From Lepidostoma basale (Eukaryota; Arthropoda; Insecta; Trichoptera; Lepidostomatidae), in the NCBI GenBank assembly GCA_022606425.2, contig JAHDVF020001365.1, positions 806,001 through 870,000 of the forward strand: DNA of 64,000 nucleotides, given 5' to 3'. Below, in pieces: positions 9,540-20,172 of this stretch (within the stretch, counting starts at the first letter, position 1; each line of letters starts with the position of its first letter). The notes under the pieces are model-generated. The model was not told the DNA's origin and searched no databases. It worked only from the letters and a program-made list of their open reading frames with translations. The position numbers and the translations under genes were made by a program.

Positions 9540-9830
9540 GTTCAAATCAAATTAAATCAGTTTATTTTCTCAAAATTTTATATAGTTTAAGACATCTATT
9601 GGGAACAGGTAAAATATAATAAATATATAATACCAGGAACGCATGAGAGATGGTTCGACATTAGGAATACAAGATACTCTAGAGAAGCGATAATGTTCAG
9701 CAGTTTGATTGCCCTCCTCACCGGCATCACCAGAGGCAGGTTGGTTCTGCATGCTGGGAGATAAAACAGTCAGTGCTGACGCTGTCGAAGATAACCATCC
9801 GGTTACTTACAGAAAACTTGTACTCTGGAA
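9540..9830 (-). mobile_element. Jockey/CR1-group LINE 3' end, internally deleted
   Basis: Begins on the plus strand with ATCAAATTAAATCAGTTTAT, the complement of the TTGAT tail and 3' UTR. It continues into the reverse complement of the NLPLVMPVGRAI coding region. Compared with 56128-56640, roughly 85 bp around 9675-9695 are missing. Confidence 0.65.
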
Positions 9831-10884
9831 TTTAAATAACAACATTAATTACTTACAAAACTATTCAAAATTTGGGAAATATTTTAAACAACTTATTTAT
9901 TTAGCAATGTTTTCAAATCTTAGGTACTGTAAATCTTTCTTGTGGCGGTGTGATTATTCTAGTTTCTAAAGAAGTAGGTGTAAGCTGTCGGGATGGAGCG
10001 CCATATATCTGCGTTGAGCGCCGTGTTTTGGCAAATGCCGGCAATCCATTTCAATGATTTGTTTCTTAACCGAGTAAACTTGAGAGCAGCTTTCATTATC
10101 AGGTCCATTGTTCTGTTTCTCGCGGATTTAAAGTAGCGAATTGCGAGTATTCCTGTCTTGTCACTTAGCAGAATTCTTCACGTGTTTACGTTAACTTGTT
10201 TATATTTGATGGACAAAGAAACAAGAAAAGTAAAAGCTTTTCGATGACCTTGTTCAACTATTAATGATTTGCAATACAAATAAATTATGATTTTAATCTA
10301 TGGTCTCATGATTACTTTCATTTATTAACTTTGCTATGATTACTTTCATTTATAAAAAAGGGGTTTTCTAGTCTAGACGCCCGAATTATAGATGGTTTTT
10401 CGGGTGCTAAAAAAACATATATATTTTTACAATTCATTTCTTCATAAATTATTATATTATTTGATATTTTGTTACGGTCTTCCAAAATGAAAATACACGA
10501 TCGACTGGATCTCGATGATTTATTATAAATATACAGTATGTGTGTTACAAGCTTCGTTTCCAATATTAATGTGTGTCATAAATACAGCAAATGCCCTATT
10601 TATAAACAGGAGTTATCAAGGAACATTTAGATAATAACCTGGACTTTACTGCATTCAAAGTGCATAAGTTCCGTTGAGCTTTCAAAGTTCATATTCACAT
10701 CATGTTTACATAATATTGTTTTTCGATAGATTAGGCGGAACAGGAAGTCCATACCAGATAAAGGTATACTTCTTACAATTTTGTTGCTGCGTTCCAAAAG
10801 GTACATAACAATTACAACAATATAAAAAAATAATTTTAAAAATAACAAAATTAAATAACAATTAAAAATAAATTAAAAATTAAA
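9831..10884. other. Unassigned 1-kb region
   Basis: No supported gene. A short direct repeat, TGATTACTTTCATTTAT, occurs near 10310 and 10337. Positions 9970-10180 have higher GC and may be an old coding relic, but no frame is convincing. Confidence 0.4.
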
Positions 10885-11717
10885 TAACAATTTTAAAATG
10901 TTTTGGAAAGAAGTTAAAAAAGCCCGAAATCCTCCTGATAGTGGATGTGTGAAAGCAATTATAGACAACGAGGGAAGAATGTTAACGGAGAGTAAGATCA
11001 TACAAGAAAGATGGATGGAATATTTTAAGGAGATGTATGGTGGTGATACAAGCGTGATCGAAAGTATAACAGCTAGTGCGAGTGCGGGACCTATGAATGA
11101 TAATATTGAAAAAATAAGTACGAATGAAATGAAAAGATCCGTGAGTGCAATGAAAAGTGGAAAAGCTGTTGGGTTTGATTGTATTGCCATAGACTTTATT
11201 AAAAGCGGTGGCGAAGTGGTTTCTACATGGTTATGTAAATTATTTAACCAGTGCTTGAAGGAGGGATATACGCCGCTAGACTGGAGGAGAGCAGTAATTA
11301 TGCCCCTGTACAAAGGAAAAGGATCGCGTATGGAATGTGGAAACCACAGAGCTATTAGTCTTTTGAGTGTCGTTGGTAAAGTCTATGGCAGAATTTTAAT
11401 AGAAAGAGTAAGAAAATAATGAAAGGATCATTAAGATGGTTTGGACATATGGAAAGAATGAATGAAGAAAGAATGGTAAAAAAATTATATGTTAATGATG
11501 TAAATGGTACCGGAAATAGAGGAAGACCAAGGAAAACGTGGCACGATCAAATAAATCAAATATTGAATGTCGGCCGTGTGAGGAGTCAAAGAAATCGACG
11601 CGCGTGCATGACACGATGTATGAATGTTGAGGAAGCGAGAGAAATATGTCAGGAAAGAAAGGTGAGGCAGTCCATTCTTTCTGCCTACCCCTTCGGGGAG
11701 ACGGCGTGATGGTTAGT
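10885..11717 (+). mobile_element. TTAG-tailed LINE with RT palm deleted
   Basis: The frame 10898-11419 encodes the N-terminal RT fingers (RWMEYFKEMYGG, MKSGKAVGFDCIAIDFIKSG, GYTPLDWRRAVIMPLYKGK, HRAISLLSVVGKVYGRILI). It joins at about 11415 directly to the C-terminal frame 11419-11709 (MKGSLRWFGHMERM...SAYPFGETA) and a GTTAG remnant of the tail. The whole palm, including the YADD catalytic box, is missing relative to 13335-14944. Both flanking parts are nearly undamaged, so this is a recent internal-deletion derivative that cannot encode an active RT. Confidence 0.88.
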
Positions 11718-11826
11718 AAGTTAAAAAATATCCAAAATCCAAAAAGAAGCATGCCAGCAAAGCGGGGGCCTCTAAAGAATAGTACGTCCTGGTTGTCAAG
11801 ATTCCGGTCCTTCCAGTGATTTGATA

Positions 11827-12030
11827 AAGCCATGTTTTCCATAATCTTCAACAGCTTCACTTTGCAATCGCACTGCTTGTATACAAAATTTTAACCATTA
11901 TTCTTTCATCCATTCATTCCATATGCTCAAACCATTTCAGGAATCCTTTATTAATTTTACTTATGATGCAATAATCTGCCTTACATTTTTTCTTTATTTC
12001 GTCGATCGATATTCTGTAATATATCGATTT
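11827..12030 (-). mobile_element. Degenerate TTAG-type LINE fragment
   Basis: Complements of the MVKK, HMERM and following regions (TTAACCATTATTCTTTCATC, CATATGCTCAAACCATTTC) are recognisable without an open frame. Positions 11718-11826 are unassigned. Confidence 0.6.
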
Positions 12031-12046
12031 CCCGAACATTCACTCA

Positions 12047-12360
12047 CAAAATTATGATAGAATCACTGCGTTGGTTTAGACGTATGTAACGCATGAATTA
12101 ATTATTAATGCTAAAGAAAGTATACGTTAACGATGTGAAAGGAGTACAAAATCGTGGGAAACCGATAAAAACTTATTACGATAAAATTAATCAAATTTTA
12201 AAGGTCAGAACGTCCACGTTGGAAGCCGGAAGAATCGACTCACTGCCGGAATGTAGAGGAATCTATAAAAATGTTTCAAGATCGTGTGTAGCGTTCCATT
12301 CTATCTGCCTACTCCTCGGGGGAAACGACGTGATGATTTGTTTTTGTTGTTATTGCTGTG
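12047..12360 (+). mobile_element. Degenerate GTT-tailed LINE 3' end
   Basis: From AAAATTATGATAGAATCACTG through the KKVYVNDVKG region to GGGGAAACGACGTGATGATTT and a GTT-rich tail. Frameshifts break the C-terminus. Confidence 0.7.
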
Positions 12361-12365
12361 TACTA

Positions 12366-12540
12366 AGTTAATGTTAATATTAAAGGATACAGCAGTCCGA
12401 ATTGGTTTGCAGGTCAATGCAGATAATACTAAGTGGATGATTGTTTCCAGGAGTAAAAGGCGCAGGATAGAGGAGCTGCGCGGAAAATCACCAAGGGGGC
12501 TAAAATTCTTTAAGAGTTGTGTGGTCATAGGAAGTAAGTA
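12366..12540 (+). pseudogene. RT thumb fragment of an RTE-like LINE
   Basis: The frame reading LILKDTAVRIGLQVNADNTK followed by WMIVSRSKRRRIEEL resembles the stretch just after the YADD box in RTE-type RTs (IGLxVNxxKTK). No flanking RT sequence is present. Assignment is by pattern only. Confidence 0.5.
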
Positions 12541-12998
12541 ACTAAGTTAATGTGCAATTACATGTTTTTTTATGTATATAATGTTAGCAGCAATGCATCG
12601 CGCGCTATAATGTAGCAAAAAAACCAAGCCAGACCTGTATACAGGTCTATAGACCAGAGCTTGTATTTACTATTTTGGTGAGTAGTACTAGCCACGTAAA
12701 ACAAATTAAAAATGAATAAGTTTGGGAAAATTAAATATTCGGCAGGCGAACGATCTACGAGAATAAACAAATTCGTGAAGCGGTGTACGTGGCAAAACTG
12801 TTTGGGAAGCTCTGGCGTAGAAATTTAATTTAACCCTAATAGTGCGGCAGGCTTCATTTGCAGTAAAAAATTCTGTCATGATATGCGGTCATATACATCC
12901 ACAGCTCAAACAGATGATCCAAGTTCATCATTATATTACGTACAATTTAGTAGTAAGAAATTATAGAAAAAATAAATATAAGTTACATTTAATAGTCC
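12541..12998. other. Unassigned sequence with a short palindrome
   Basis: No supported gene. GACCTGTATACAGGTC at 12632-12647 is a perfect 16-bp palindrome. Confidence 0.4.
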
Positions 12999-13260
12999 AT
13001 TGTTTTGATACTTTTACATTATAAAATGTTAAATGAAAAAACTTTGTTTTATGTAGGTATTACAATTGCATTTTTATTTTACGCTACAGCTGTTTCGTCA
13101 ACCTATGTTCACATCATCAGGTTTTACACCAATATATTAAATGTCAAATTTTCGTGATTTTTCGAACCTTTATGTGTATTTGTTCCTATGTCAATTAGAA
13201 TAATTTCTTTGATATAATTAAGAAGTTCTTTCTGAAATTGAGTTAGGTTCCTAAATATTT
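12999..13260 (-). mobile_element. Hammerhead family A element
   Basis: Reading leftward it contains TGTTCCTATG complement, the GACATTTAATATATTGG region, the hammerhead-like motif (13066-13133) and an end related to the CATTGTTTTGGCC terminus, here shortened to CCATTGTTTTGATAC. It encodes no protein. Confidence 0.65.
13066..13133 (-). ncRNA. Hammerhead-like motif, family A
   Basis: On the minus strand CTGATGA (13120-13114), spacer T, stem II GTGAAC/GTTGAC with one mismatch, GAAAC, ACAGCTGT (13093-13086) and A at the cleavage position. Core bases are intact. Stem I is weak next to the core, with only the first pair clear. Confidence 0.6.
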
Positions 13261-13334
13261 TAATTAAAAGAACGGTTAGTTACTATTTATAGCAGAAAAT
13301 ATTAAAGGTGGAAAATATAATAATAAAACTAAGT

Positions 13335-14944
13335 AATTAACTAACTAACTAACTAACCATCACGCCGTCTCCCCGAAGGGGTAAGCAGAAAGAATGGACT
13401 GCCACACTTTTCTTTCCTGACATATTTCTCTCGCTTCCTCAACATTCATACATCGTGTCATGCACGCGCGTTGATTTCTCTGACTCCTCACATGGCCGAC
13501 ATTCAATTTTTGATTTATTTGATCGTGCCACGTTTTCCTCGGTCTTCCTCTATTTCTGGTACCATTTACATCATTAACATATAATTTTTTTACCATTCTT
13601 TCTTCATTCATTCTTTCCATATGTCCAAAACCATCTTAATGATCCTTTCATTATTTTGTTCATGACACCATCATTCGCACCGCATTCACTTCTTATATTT
13701 TCATTCGGCACTCTATCATACACAGAGTATCCACACATTCTTCTAACAGATCTCATTTCAACTGCATTTATTCTACTTTCATCCTTCTTTTGCCAGTTCC
13801 ATGCTTCGCTTCCATACATAAGGGTCGGTAGAAGAACACCATTGTGCACTGCCATTCTAGCTTTTTTTGATAGGTTTTTGTTTGCGATGACAACTTTAAG
13901 TGCACCATTCACTTTGTTGCCTGCCCCAACCCTTCTTTCAATATCCCTCTCCACTCGCCCATCTCTTGTAAACATACTACCTAAATACACTAACTCAACT
14001 ACTTGCTCCAAATTTTCACCATTCACGCTAATGTTGCAGACTGTCGTGGTTTCTTCCTTTTCAAAAATCATTACCGTGGACTTATTAACATTTATCATCA
14101 GATCATTTCGCATGCATACCTCATACATACAATTCACCAGAACTTGTAGTTCATGCTCGTTGTCTGCAAGAAGGACAGCGTCATCCGCATACAAGAGACA
14201 GCTTACTGACACTCCGCTCATTTTGGCACCTACATCCAACCCTTTCAGCTCCTTCATACATTTGTCCATATACAGATTAAATAACCACGGGAACATTACG
14301 CAACCCTGTTTGACACCTTTATTGATATCAAACCAGGCTGTAAGATCTCCATTTACTCTGACACTAGCAGTGCTTTCTGTGTATAGCGACTTAATTGCCG
14401 TGATCAGTTTTGTACTTATTCCATATTCAGACAATATTTCCCACAACTTTTTTTCTATTAACGTAATCATATGCTTTTTGCAAGTCGACAAATGCACAGA
14501 AAAGTTTGCGGTTTTTGGCCAGAAACTTCTCTGTCAATGTACGAAGTCCAAAAATTTGATCCATACATCCTCTGCCATTCATAAAGGCACCTTGCACATC
14601 CCAAACTTTGTCACTCATAAAGGCACCTTTCTTACTCTTTCTATTAAAATTCTGCCATAGACTTTACCAACGACACTCAAAAGACTAATAGCTCTGTGGT
14701 TTCCACATTCCATACGCGATCCTTTTTCTTTGTACAGGGGCATAATTACTGCTCTCCTCCAGTCTAGCGGCGTATATCCCTCCTCCAAGCACTGGTTAAA
14801 TAACTTACATAACCATGCAGAAACCACTTCGCCACCGCTTTTAATAAAATCTATGGCAATACAATCAAATCCAACAGCTTTAATAACAGCTTTATATAAT
14901 AATAAAATAATAATAATTATTAAAACAGTAATTAGAAGGAACAA
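13335..14944 (-). mobile_element. TTAG-tailed LINE, longest copy (RT plus C-terminal region)
   Basis: The minus-strand order is RT fingers (14944-14615: GFDCIAIDFIKSGG, TPLDWRRAVIMPL, HRAISLLSVVGK), motif A region (14618-14427: GRGCMDQIFGLRTL, AFVDLQKAYDYVNR), then 14497-13604 with GVKQGCVMFPWLFNLYMD and the catalytic box YADDAVLLAD. After these come the LVYLGSMFTRDG thumb and the C-terminal block (13620-13360) ending SAYPFGETA, with a TTAG tail at 13335-13360. Frame breaks occur near 14615, near 14460 and near 13625, where one extra A splits the RWFGHMERM block. No endonuclease domain is present; the copy is 5'-truncated at 14944. Confidence 0.9.
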
Positions 14945-15157
14945 TTATACCTAGTATAGAGTCAAAAACAATGAAATATAATAAATTAAAGATGATAAAT
15001 ATTAAAGAAAGTAGATTACAATAATAATAAAGGTGACAAAAGTTGAAGGTAGTATTATTGTTTATTTTCTAGATTGTATAGCGGAAAAGTTTTTAATGTA
15101 CTATATACTAATGGAGAAAAAGCTGGAATTTGGTTATTTATAACATTCAATTTACAT
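14945..15157. other. AT-rich spacer
   Basis: Nothing recognised beyond simple AAT repeats. Confidence 0.4.
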
Positions 15158-15412
15158 GTTATTTTATTTTATATCATTGTATTTTGTATAATTTGTTTTA
15201 GATTTATTATGTAGACGTTGAATGATTGAAGTGTGCGCGGGAGATGCCTATTGATGGCGATGAGGTTCGCAACCCATCACACCGCGTCTCTCGCGTTGGC
15301 GAAAAGAGAAGAATGGAGTGCAGCATCGATTAAAGTGTTGCAGTCCATTCTTTCTGTCTACCCTTTCGGGGAAATGGCGTGATGGTTAGTTAGTTAGTTA
15401 GTTAGTTCAATT
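15158..15412 (+). mobile_element. SINE-like element, copy 3
   Basis: Same head, GCGGGAGATGCC core and TTAG LINE 3' end as at 625-900. The copy is more diverged (CTCTCGCG instead of CTCCCGCG weakens the closing stem) but keeps a clear five-unit TTAG tail. Confidence 0.75.
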
Positions 15413-15429
15413 TACATTTCTTTGCATTT

Positions 15430-15665
15430 AAAATTTCAAAATTTTCTAATATCACAAATTATTGGGAATTTTGCTATATGCAAAATAATTGAGTTTTTGG
15501 TTTAAAAAATTTGACAATTCATATATTATTGTAACACCTGATGATGTCAACATAGGTTAACGAAACAGCTGTCGTGTAAAATAAAAATACAGTTGTGATA
15601 CATAAAATAAAGTTTTTTTATTTAACAGTTTATAAGTTACATTCAAATACGAGCTGCAAACGTAG
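15430..15665 (+). mobile_element. Hammerhead family A element
   Basis: Contains the GACAATTCATATATTATTG lead-in, the best family A hammerhead (15528-15593) and the downstream GATACATAAAATAAAGTTTT stretch shared with the other copies. It lies immediately downstream of a TTAG tail. Confidence 0.65.
15528..15593 (+). ncRNA. Hammerhead ribozyme candidate, family A (best stem I)
   Basis: CTGATGA 15538-15544, spacer T, stem II GTCAAC/GTTAAC (one C.A mismatch) around ATAG, GAAAC 15562-15566, ACAGCTGT stem III, cleavage C at 15573. Stem I pairs ACAC (15534-15537) with GTGT (15574-15577). After a ten-base bulge on the 3' side, ATTGTA (15528-15533) pairs with TACAGT (15588-15593) through one G.U. A bulged stem I opposite loop II is the layout used for loop-loop contacts in natural type I hammerheads. 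The fold is seen in sequence; activity is inference. Confidence 0.72.
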
Positions 15666-15699
15666 TTTGCTGCAATTCATTTTTTTTTTCTTTTTTTTT

Positions 15700-15962
15700 A
15701 GGCAGATTGGATCGTCACATTTTTTTTCCTGATGCATCCCTCGTTTTATAAACATTCATACATGATTTCATGCACGCACGTCGATTTCTCCGACTGCTCA
15801 CGTGGCCTATTCGATTTATTTGATCGTGTCCCTGTTTTCCTCCGTCTTTCTCTATTTCTAGTTCCGTTTACATCGTTTACATACACTTTCTTTACCATTA
15901 TTTCTACACTCATTATTTCCATGTGTCCAAACCATCTTAATGATCCTTTCATTATTTGTTCA
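15700..15962 (-). mobile_element. TTAG-type LINE fragment
   Basis: Minus-strand frame 15952-15746 begins MKGSLRWFGHMEIMSVEIMV and ends among the MTRCMN codons. The tail region is replaced by unrelated T-rich sequence. Confidence 0.75.
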
Positions 15963-16007
15963 TAACCCTTTCATTTCTTCTTTTTGTATTTTACTATTTT
16001 GTTCTTG

Positions 16008-16410
16008 TACCGACCCTTTTGTATGGAAGCGAAGCATGAAACTGGCAAAAGAAGGATGAAAGTAGAATAAATGCAGTAGAAATGAGATCTCTTAGACGAA
16101 TGTGTAGATACTCTGTGTATGATAGAGTGTCGAATGAAAATATAAGAAGTGAATGCGATGCGAATGATGATGTTATGAACAAAATAATGAATGGTTTGGA
16201 CACATGGAAAGAATGAATGAAGAAAGAGAGGTAAAAAAAATATTTGTTAACGATGTTAATGGTATTAGAAATAGAGGAAGACCGAGGAAAACGTGGCACG
16301 ATCAAATAAATCAAATATTATAATATAGGAGTCAGAGAAATCGACGTGAGAAAACGGTTGAGGAACCGAGAGAAATATGTCAGGAAAGAAAAGTGTGGCA
16401 GTCCATTATT
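16008..16410 (+). mobile_element. TTAG-type LINE fragment
   Basis: Runs from the LLYGSEA region through RSLRRMCRYSVYDRVSNENI, MNKIMNGLDTWKE and GRPRKTWHDQINQI, to AGGAAAGAAAAGTGTGGCAG. Deletions remove the RWFGH box and part of the CMTRCMN block. It joins another fragment at about 16410. Confidence 0.7.
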
Positions 16411-16436
16411 TCTCCCAACCTACTATTTACAGATTT

Positions 16437-16765
16437 ACCACACACTTGTCTAACAGATCTCATTTCGACTTAATTTGTTTTATTTTCATCCTTTCTTTGC
16501 AGTTCCGTACTTCATTTACATACATAAGGGTTGTTACAAGAACGCCATTGTGTACTGCGATCATAGCTTTGAATCGTTCTTTAATATTAAGAAAAACGAA
16601 CATTATCTAGAAATTAAACTAACCATCACGCCGTTTCGCAGGAGGGGAAGGCAGAGAGAATAGACCAACACTACTCTATCCTGACGTAAACTCCGCATAT
16701 CTTCTACATTCATACACCGTGTTATGCAAGCTCGTCGATTGTTCCGACTTCAAACTTTATTAATA
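16437..16765 (-). mobile_element. Two adjoining TTAG-type LINE fragments
   Basis: Positions 16437-16580 are the complement of the LYGS...RRMC region. Positions 16612-16760 restart at the 3' end with AACTAACCATCACGCCGTTT and run into the CATTCATACACCG block. The two pieces are out of order, so they derive from two insertions or a rearrangement. Confidence 0.65.
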
Positions 16766-17740
16766 TTTAAGTAAAGGTTAATTTTTCCATGTTCTCTGTA
16801 TATTTGAAGAGTGATTATCTATCACGATTATCATTGACTCATTTTTCAATAATACTTATGTAAGTAACTAATTAAGATTCTGTGAAGTCCCTTTGCAAGG
16901 GTAAGGTTAGGTTCGTGCATAACCCTTAAACCTTAATAAGAGAGGGTCAGGACAGCAAGTGCTTGCCGTAGGGCGCACCTATTAATACCACCTTTCATCC
17001 CTTAGATTACACCAAGGACGTTAAGGGCTAAGATTGATAATACAGGCTACTCCTTAATTTCGTACACAATTGATAATGATTATGATTTTTTTCGATTTTA
17101 TAAAGGATATCCTAAGAAAAAATTTTAGACCCACGCTGCAGGATTGGACTAAACCACTTCAATACCGTAAGGCCACTGGTGGCCGCTACGTAGGCGCACC
17201 ATCAATACCGTAAGGCCACTTTGCATTAACAATGAGTCCAGTAGGAATTTTAACAAAAAAAAAGTGTGGCTAGCGATATCTATACACTATCTCTGCAAGA
17301 AAAATTAACCTTCTAACGTTGGTCGACCTTATTGAAAAGGGGATTTTTGTAGAAGTCGAACACTAGGGTTACCATTTATGGTGAGATTGATATAAAGGAT
17401 CAAAAGGATATCACGTGAAAGAATTAAATTTCAAGTGATAATAGACAAGAATTGATACAACATACTTTGATTTTTTAATATTTGCTTTCAATAAATATTT
17501 ATTTTATAAAAATGCGAAAATTATATTTATATATGCTTGTGACAACCCTGAAAGAAAAATCAAATATACGAAATTTCGATAATGCAGTTTGAATATTTTA
17601 AACTTGACATATCATTTTATAGATAAACTTTAAACATAATGCATAAAATCCATTAGCCCTATTTTTTCAAAATAATTAAAAACATGCGGTATGTGAGTGC
17701 TCCTAAGCTTAAAACATCACGATACTAAAACGGTTAAGGA
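16766..17740. other. Unassigned 1-kb region
   Basis: No gene recognised. CAATACCGTAAGGCCACT occurs twice, at about 17160 and 17204, separated by a GC-rich GGTGGCCGCTACGTAGGCGC stretch. Confidence 0.4.
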
Positions 17741-18062
17741 ATCAAATGAAATCATCGTCTCTGCCTATTGTGTTAGAAGCCGTGCATGACACGCTGTATG
17801 AATGTGAAGGATAGATAAGCGTGTCAGAATGGAAGAGTGTGGCGGTCCATCGTCTCTGCTTATTGTATTAGAAGCGGTGCATGACACGCTGTATGAATTT
17901 AAAGGCTAGGGAAGCGTGTCACGATGGAAGAGTGTGGCGGTCCATCGTCTCTGCTTATTGTATCAGAAGCGGTGCATGACACGCTGTATGAATTTGAAGG
18001 CTAGAGAAGCGTGTCATGATGGAAGAGTGTGGCGGTCCATCGTCTCTGCCTATTGTGTTAGA
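17741..18062 (+). repeat. 95-bp tandem array derived from a LINE C-terminus
   Basis: Units begin CTGCNTATTGT at 17761, 17856, 17951 and (partial) 18046, an exact 95-bp period. Each unit carries GTGCATGACACGCTGTATGA and GTGTGGCGGTCCATCGTCT, the CMTRCMN to SILSA portion of the TTAG/GTT LINE. The end of the LINE has therefore been amplified as a small satellite. Confidence 0.9.
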
Positions 18063-18107
18063 TTATTGTTGATGTTTTAAAAAAAAATATTACGTTTTTA
18101 TCACAAT

Positions 18108-19365
18108 GGAGTTGTGGTCCCAATCCTTATGTATGGAAGCGAACATGGAACTGACAGAAGAAGGATGAGAGCAGAATAAATGCGGTAGAGATGGTCCCTT
18201 AACCGTCGCGTTGCCATGTGGTAAATTGAGTTTCCACTGCCAATTTAAAGTTGATTTTCTTAAAACCTATGGACCCTAATATTATAAAAAAAATTGTAAT
18301 CCTCCATTGAAGTGTTCTCAATATTTCGTAATAAAAAAAAAAGCAAAAAATTACTTCCTTCATCCAAAAAAAATATTTTCTAAGACTGCCCTCACCTTCA
18401 TTCGTGTTAAGGTAGAATTTGTTTTGCTAATATTTACAACTTTATCAAAAGTGACAAATACTTACTCTCTGTTTTGAACGTATTATAAATTATATCTTTG
18501 ACCTTTTCAATATGTACGTAATAATACCACTGTGGACGGAAACGCAGGACGCAACTTAATAATATCAGAACTGTGAAAATATTAACACTTTACCAAAAGG
18601 AAAAAATATTAATACGTACTCGTTGTCTTGAACGTACTATACATTTTGCCTAGGTGCCTTTATCCCCGCCCCGCCGGCCGCTGCGCGCAGACAAGTTTAT
18701 ACCCGCTTGTCCAGTCGCCCGTATGCTATGACGCATTACATATCAGAAATCGCATGGTTCCAGAAAAAAATTAATAATGATATGTTTTTCAAATAATCCA
18801 TGTATGTTATAGATATCGATCTATTCCTAATGAAATTCCCTACAAGATGACATAAATTAAATTTTGATTCATCTAGTCATATGCTTGATATTTAGATAAA
18901 GTTAGCGGTAAACTGAACTTACCACATGGGAGCGAGCGTTTTGTTTTGAACACGGTACGTTAAGGGTTAAACGTATGTGTGGTAGAACGATGTACCACAG
19001 AATCTCAAATGCTGATATTAGAAAGGAATGTAGAGCGAAATAAGGCATTATGAACAAAATTATGAAAGGAAAACGTTCGGACATATGGAGCGCATGGGTG
19101 AAGAAAGAATGGTTAAAAAAAGTATACGTTAACGATGTAAATGGAGTACGGAGTCGAGGTAGACCGAGGAAAACATGGCATGACCAAATTAATAATATTT
19201 TAAAGGTTGGCCATGTCAGAAGCCGGAAGAATCGACGTGCGTGTACGACTCGCTGTATGAATGTGGAGGAATCTAGAGAGGTACGTCAGGATAGAGTAGT
19301 GTGGCGGTCCATTCTCTCTGCCTACCCCTGCGGGAAAACAGCCTGAATGTTTGTTGTTGTTATGT
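18108..19365 (+). mobile_element. GTT-tailed LINE 3' end split by a TTAA-flanked insertion
   Basis: Positions 18108-18202 encode the LMYGSEHGT...NAVEM region, and 18971-19365 resume with RMCGRTMYHRISNADIRKEC and continue to SAYPCGKTA, then a short GTT tail. A few bases are lost at the RWFGHM box (KRSDIWSAWVK frame). Removing 18203-18970 restores the expected CCCTTAAACGTATG order, which dates the insertion after the LINE. Confidence 0.85.
18203..18966. mobile_element. Non-autonomous TTAA-flanked element (piggyBac-type MITE)
   Basis: Flanked by TTAA at 18199-18202 and 18967-18970. The right end read inward is CCCTTAACGTACCGTG and the left end CCGTCGCGTTGCC. Slightly further in both arms carry CCATGTGGTAA in inverted orientation. 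The left end may have lost one CCCTTAA unit by slippage. No transposase frame is present. A GC-rich patch lies at 18660-18720. The TTAA target and CCCTT start are piggyBac-superfamily traits. Confidence 0.65.
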
Positions 19366-19774
19366 TTTTATAATTAATTTGTTTCCGCGTAATATTCCTC
19401 AATTGGGTCGGTTTGTTTTGTTAAATATTCTCAATTCCGTAAAACATTTAATGACTGTGATGATGTATGAATGTAGCGGTTTATTTAGATACGTTTCTGA
19501 AATATATATAATTTCCCTGCTCGGTGGGGTAATACGTCTCGCATCGCCGCTTCTCTTTCCGGGTTCTGCCGTAAACGCCGCGCGGATGAAAGCGTCGGTC
19601 CGGAGTCAATCGGTCCAGGTGGTGGCCACAGCATCTTTCAGCTATTCTTCGGGGAACAAAGCCCATAAAGGCTGCGCCGGTGTGTTACAAGACTTTACTC
19701 TACAATAGGAGAAGCAGGGTTGTCACATCTACCTCCACTCTTAAAAAAATATAGTATAAACTTCCTAAAAGGGG
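19366..19774. other. Unassigned, GC-rich in part
   Basis: The open frame 19301-19708 starts inside the LINE end and shows no known domain. Positions 19510-19690 are GC-rich. No homology is recognised. Confidence 0.4.
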
Positions 19775-20172
19775 TTCGAATTGTCAGTAGGGTCGCGGCG
19801 AGTCACATCTTGCTGGAGGGTGTGATTCTATAAAATGCTGCGAAACGCCCAGTTGCATTCCACCGGCAACACTACTGACTAGTCCAACTCTTTAGCGTCC
19901 CTGTGGCGAACCCCGGGCAATGGTATCACACTCATAACCGTGTGATCACAGCAGATAACGAGGGGATGAAAGGCGAGTTTCTGGCGCCTCCAAACCAAAT
20001 CCAACCAGCTAAGAGAAGGTAACCCCGACAGAAAAATCCACCAGAGAAGGCAACGGGAAACCAATCTGGTCACCTTTTCCCAGGAATCACTATGGCGAAT
20101 ACCTTTGCTGTAGTGATCGCCAACGTTGGGGGGACCTGGCACGGCACCAAAAGAAGAAGAAGAAGAAGATAA
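19775..20172 (+). mobile_element. Non-coding element with RTE 3' end and GAA tail
   Basis: Contains AACCCCGGGCAATGGTATCA, CCACCAGAGAAGGCAACGGG and then ATCGCCAACGTTGGGGGGAC followed by (AAG)n. The ATCGCCAACGTTGGGGGGAC end is the same as in the RTE-like LINE at 8495-8520. This looks like a SINE or deletion derivative mobilised by that RTE. Confidence 0.65.

Noticed and set aside
13335..13360. TTAG arrays as telomeric (TTAGG) repeats
   Set aside because: The unit is four bases and always sits directly after the LINE's GATGG end; it is a retroelement tail.
13656..14660. 334-codon plus-strand open frame
   Set aside because: It is the antisense shadow of the TTAG LINE RT frame on the minus strand.
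17741..18062. CRISPR-like array
   Set aside because: The repeats are contiguous without unique spacers and derive from a LINE; the sequence is eukaryotic.
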